Shown piece after piece: positions 7,001 to 7,271 of a stretch of 7,271 bases of DNA (positions are counted from its first letter, which is position 1; each line of letters starts with the position of its first letter). Below the pieces are notes generated by a model. The model searched no databases. It saw nothing but the letters and a program-made list of their open reading frames with translations, and was not told the DNA's origin. This stretch comes from Myxococcales bacterium (GTDB taxonomy: Bacteria; Myxococcota; Bradymonadia; UBA7976; UBA1532). The position numbers and the translations under genes were made by a program. The DNA lies in the NCBI GenBank assembly GCA_020430675.1, contig JAGQJJ010000185.1, forward strand, positions 1 through 7,271, given 5' to 3'.

Positions 7001-7271
7001 ATCGGCCCAGTTCAGGCACGTCGCGGAAGCCATCGAGGCAGTCATCAAGGCATCTGCCGTCGGCGCAGGCCCGACCCAACTCGTCGGCGCAGCGCTGAGC
7101 GATGGTCGGCCCGTCGGGAAGGGCCAGGTCGGCCGGCGCCGCGCAATCCTCGACCGTCGGGGCGCAGCCGGCCCCTTCGTCGCGCAGGCCGGGCAGGCAA
7201 TCGCCGCAAAGGGCGTCGGCGTGCGCCGCGGGATCGGCCGGCGCGCAGGCCCGCCCCAGCGCCGCGCAGTC
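4035..7271 (-). CDS. Giant Cys-rich extracellular protein with MopE-type metal-binding motifs (5' truncated by window edge)
   Basis: 1078 codons are visible, numbered here from the right edge; the frame is open at 7271 and ends in TGA 4035-4037. A TTG at 7079 could be misread as a start, but the same Cys-rich repeats continue upstream of it. Order: three EGF/TNFR-like Cys repeats (about 2-38, 61-94, 97-134); a Cys-rich linker; a DVDHDG EF-hand-like loop (239-244); a mixed alpha/beta region with a second acidic loop DYDDDGVSD (343-351); four MopE-type motifs (582-596, 653-667, 772-786, 842-856), mostly introduced by Cys-rich segments such as PCLTGGIGVCAAGSFSC; a beta-rich segment (about 860-1020) with an acidic run; and a myxococcal disulfide/DUF4215-like repeat starting CGNGRCDPGEACD (1035-1061). 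MopE motifs are known from a copper-binding surface protein of Methylococcus and are widespread in myxobacterial secreted proteins. Many cysteines and acidic Ca-type loops imply an oxidising extracellular location and metal-stabilised structure. No catalytic motif and no C-terminal sorting tail are seen. Confidence 0.95.
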   Translation of the reverse strand, partial: DCAALGRACAPADPAAHADALCGDCLPGLRDEGAGCAPTVEDCAAPADLALPDGPTIAQRCADELGRACADGRCLDDCLDGFRDVPELGRCEPIPTCADCAAAHRVCAQAADGAECGACAEGRREDAETGVCVADCPNAGDVRHPLTGACVTPCGAAMDCPEGSACQPVGGADFLLCAPDCGRDLFNGVDCTPCPPCDRAELGEDGPALEPTRDGRCICETREGFYYTLAGEIGPRPCDVDHDGWLTRGARLALEADDPVVRARAHCTPVAIEAVELVDEAGGRQRIALDAPVVLYESARNDEPRRLRAALAADGIPTTLLDDGWTAERLNALTRLCQNTRADYDDDGVSDVDAISGQAPVDADPTLRALARFAHFGELYAMHIAQDGDAMLLRITERPRADLGFAVRFPEMAPDAANRWQTCGVRGDARYDPRTPQPGFDFAEVPAADGFAGLTHHSLFRCLAVRSTAHADAISDVEPLTAANDYALTRHVAGGYAPVVARPEVGEALWGVARYQHNRPGLQLAGDYRFGCVNECAEYRSNPAAPPVSLGGQACAVPPGEVYLACRALPDRFGQVQCEGVPCNGIDDDRDGDADEFGGLPASLEDIDHLDGVDRLPPRPCLTGGIGVCAAGSFSCREATPICVPPEVFAEAACNANDEDCDGVLDEDPLGGAGVDWRVFNGRVEAREAADGIPQLGDGCLRGEGICQVPGTLLCGATPGNRPPGAPQNVVCADPRRVDACNPGAPCPADAPDCYGDCLLPLAEKPGRLVEVCDGLDNDCDGRSDEGLTAPALACTGRPCLVAGGLGACARGVFDCVDGRDVCTSILGADGNEDDLPVLDEECNGVDDDCDGLTDESGVCETSHFFGLTAYPRRSPDDGADLDFGGNGPAVDISIGLRAENRTVFIMLTVAMQEVDGGTSGRRLVSDTYVVPDDGTGGTVRLALGTNSSIRIRYTDQDHESDDLYPVWREQGLQDPQADTLSPRNHSPLQLWCVGDTGGDDIGPDDEDGDSYCAANLYVALDRVPPRPPLNPVNCGNGRCDPGEACDGGDVCGQGPCNATCTRRWGDEPPADGAIWCD
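4704..4748 (-). other. MopE-type motif 4 (coding)
   Basis: Encodes ECNGVDDDCDGLTDE, a canonical Cys-x5-7-Cys-Asp-Gly-x2-Asp-Glu acidic loop. It is preceded by a PCLVAGGLGACARG module with the usual Cys spacing, and is the last of four such loops before the beta-rich C-terminal segment. Confidence 0.8.
4914..4958 (-). other. MopE-type motif 3 (coding)
   Basis: Encodes VCDGLDNDCDGRSDE. Both cysteines and all acidic positions are intact. A longer Cys-rich insert (ACNPGAPCPADAPDC and GDC) precedes it compared with the other modules. Confidence 0.8.
5271..5315 (-). other. MopE-type motif 2 (coding)
   Basis: Encodes ACNANDEDCDGVLDE with both cysteines conserved. It follows the PCLTGGIGVCAAGSFSC module. 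Confidence 0.8.
5484..5528 (-). other. MopE-type motif 1, degenerate (second Cys replaced by Arg)
   Basis: Encodes PCNGIDDDRDGDADE. The otherwise invariant second Cys is Arg (CGG), so the loop cannot form its disulfide. The acidic positions D-D-D-x-D-G-D-x-D are kept, so calcium-type coordination may persist. Confidence 0.75.

Overview
The base composition is high-GC and third codon positions are strongly G/C. Together with a very Cys-rich secreted protein carrying MopE-type CNGxDDDCDG motifs and a myxococcal disulfide repeat, this points to a myxobacterium-like organism (Myxococcota, Bradymonadales or related former Deltaproteobacteria). That assignment is an inference from protein style; there is no rRNA or marker gene here.

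Layout. At the left edge is the 3' end of a rightward gene (1-566), probably a secreted beta-propeller-like protein. About 600 bases follow without an intact gene. The first 200 of these hold a leftward-reading coding remnant whose amino-acid texture recalls aerolysin-type beta-pore-forming toxins, and the rest holds nothing I can assign. Everything else reads leftward: a soluble PAS-HisKA-HATPase-REC hybrid histidine kinase (1165-2829), a SnoaL/NTF2-like protein (2972-3451), a small secreted-protein gene that appears frameshifted (3574-3923), a 40-base hairpin (3952-3991) just after the next gene, and the C-terminal ~1078 codons of a giant Cys-rich, acidic, probably metal-binding extracellular protein (4035 to the right edge, open at its 5' end).

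The genes do not form an obvious pathway. The kinase is an orphan with no adjacent separate response regulator, the SnoaL-like protein has its own strong ribosome binding site, and the large protein ends in its own hairpin. The window looks like accessory genome with gene decay: two broken coding segments lie among three intact or edge-truncated genes. The least ordinary items are the composite architecture of the large Cys-rich protein, the toxin-like remnant, the frameshifted secreted-protein gene and the hairpin. I found no CRISPR array, tRNA, rRNA, insertion sequence or integrase.
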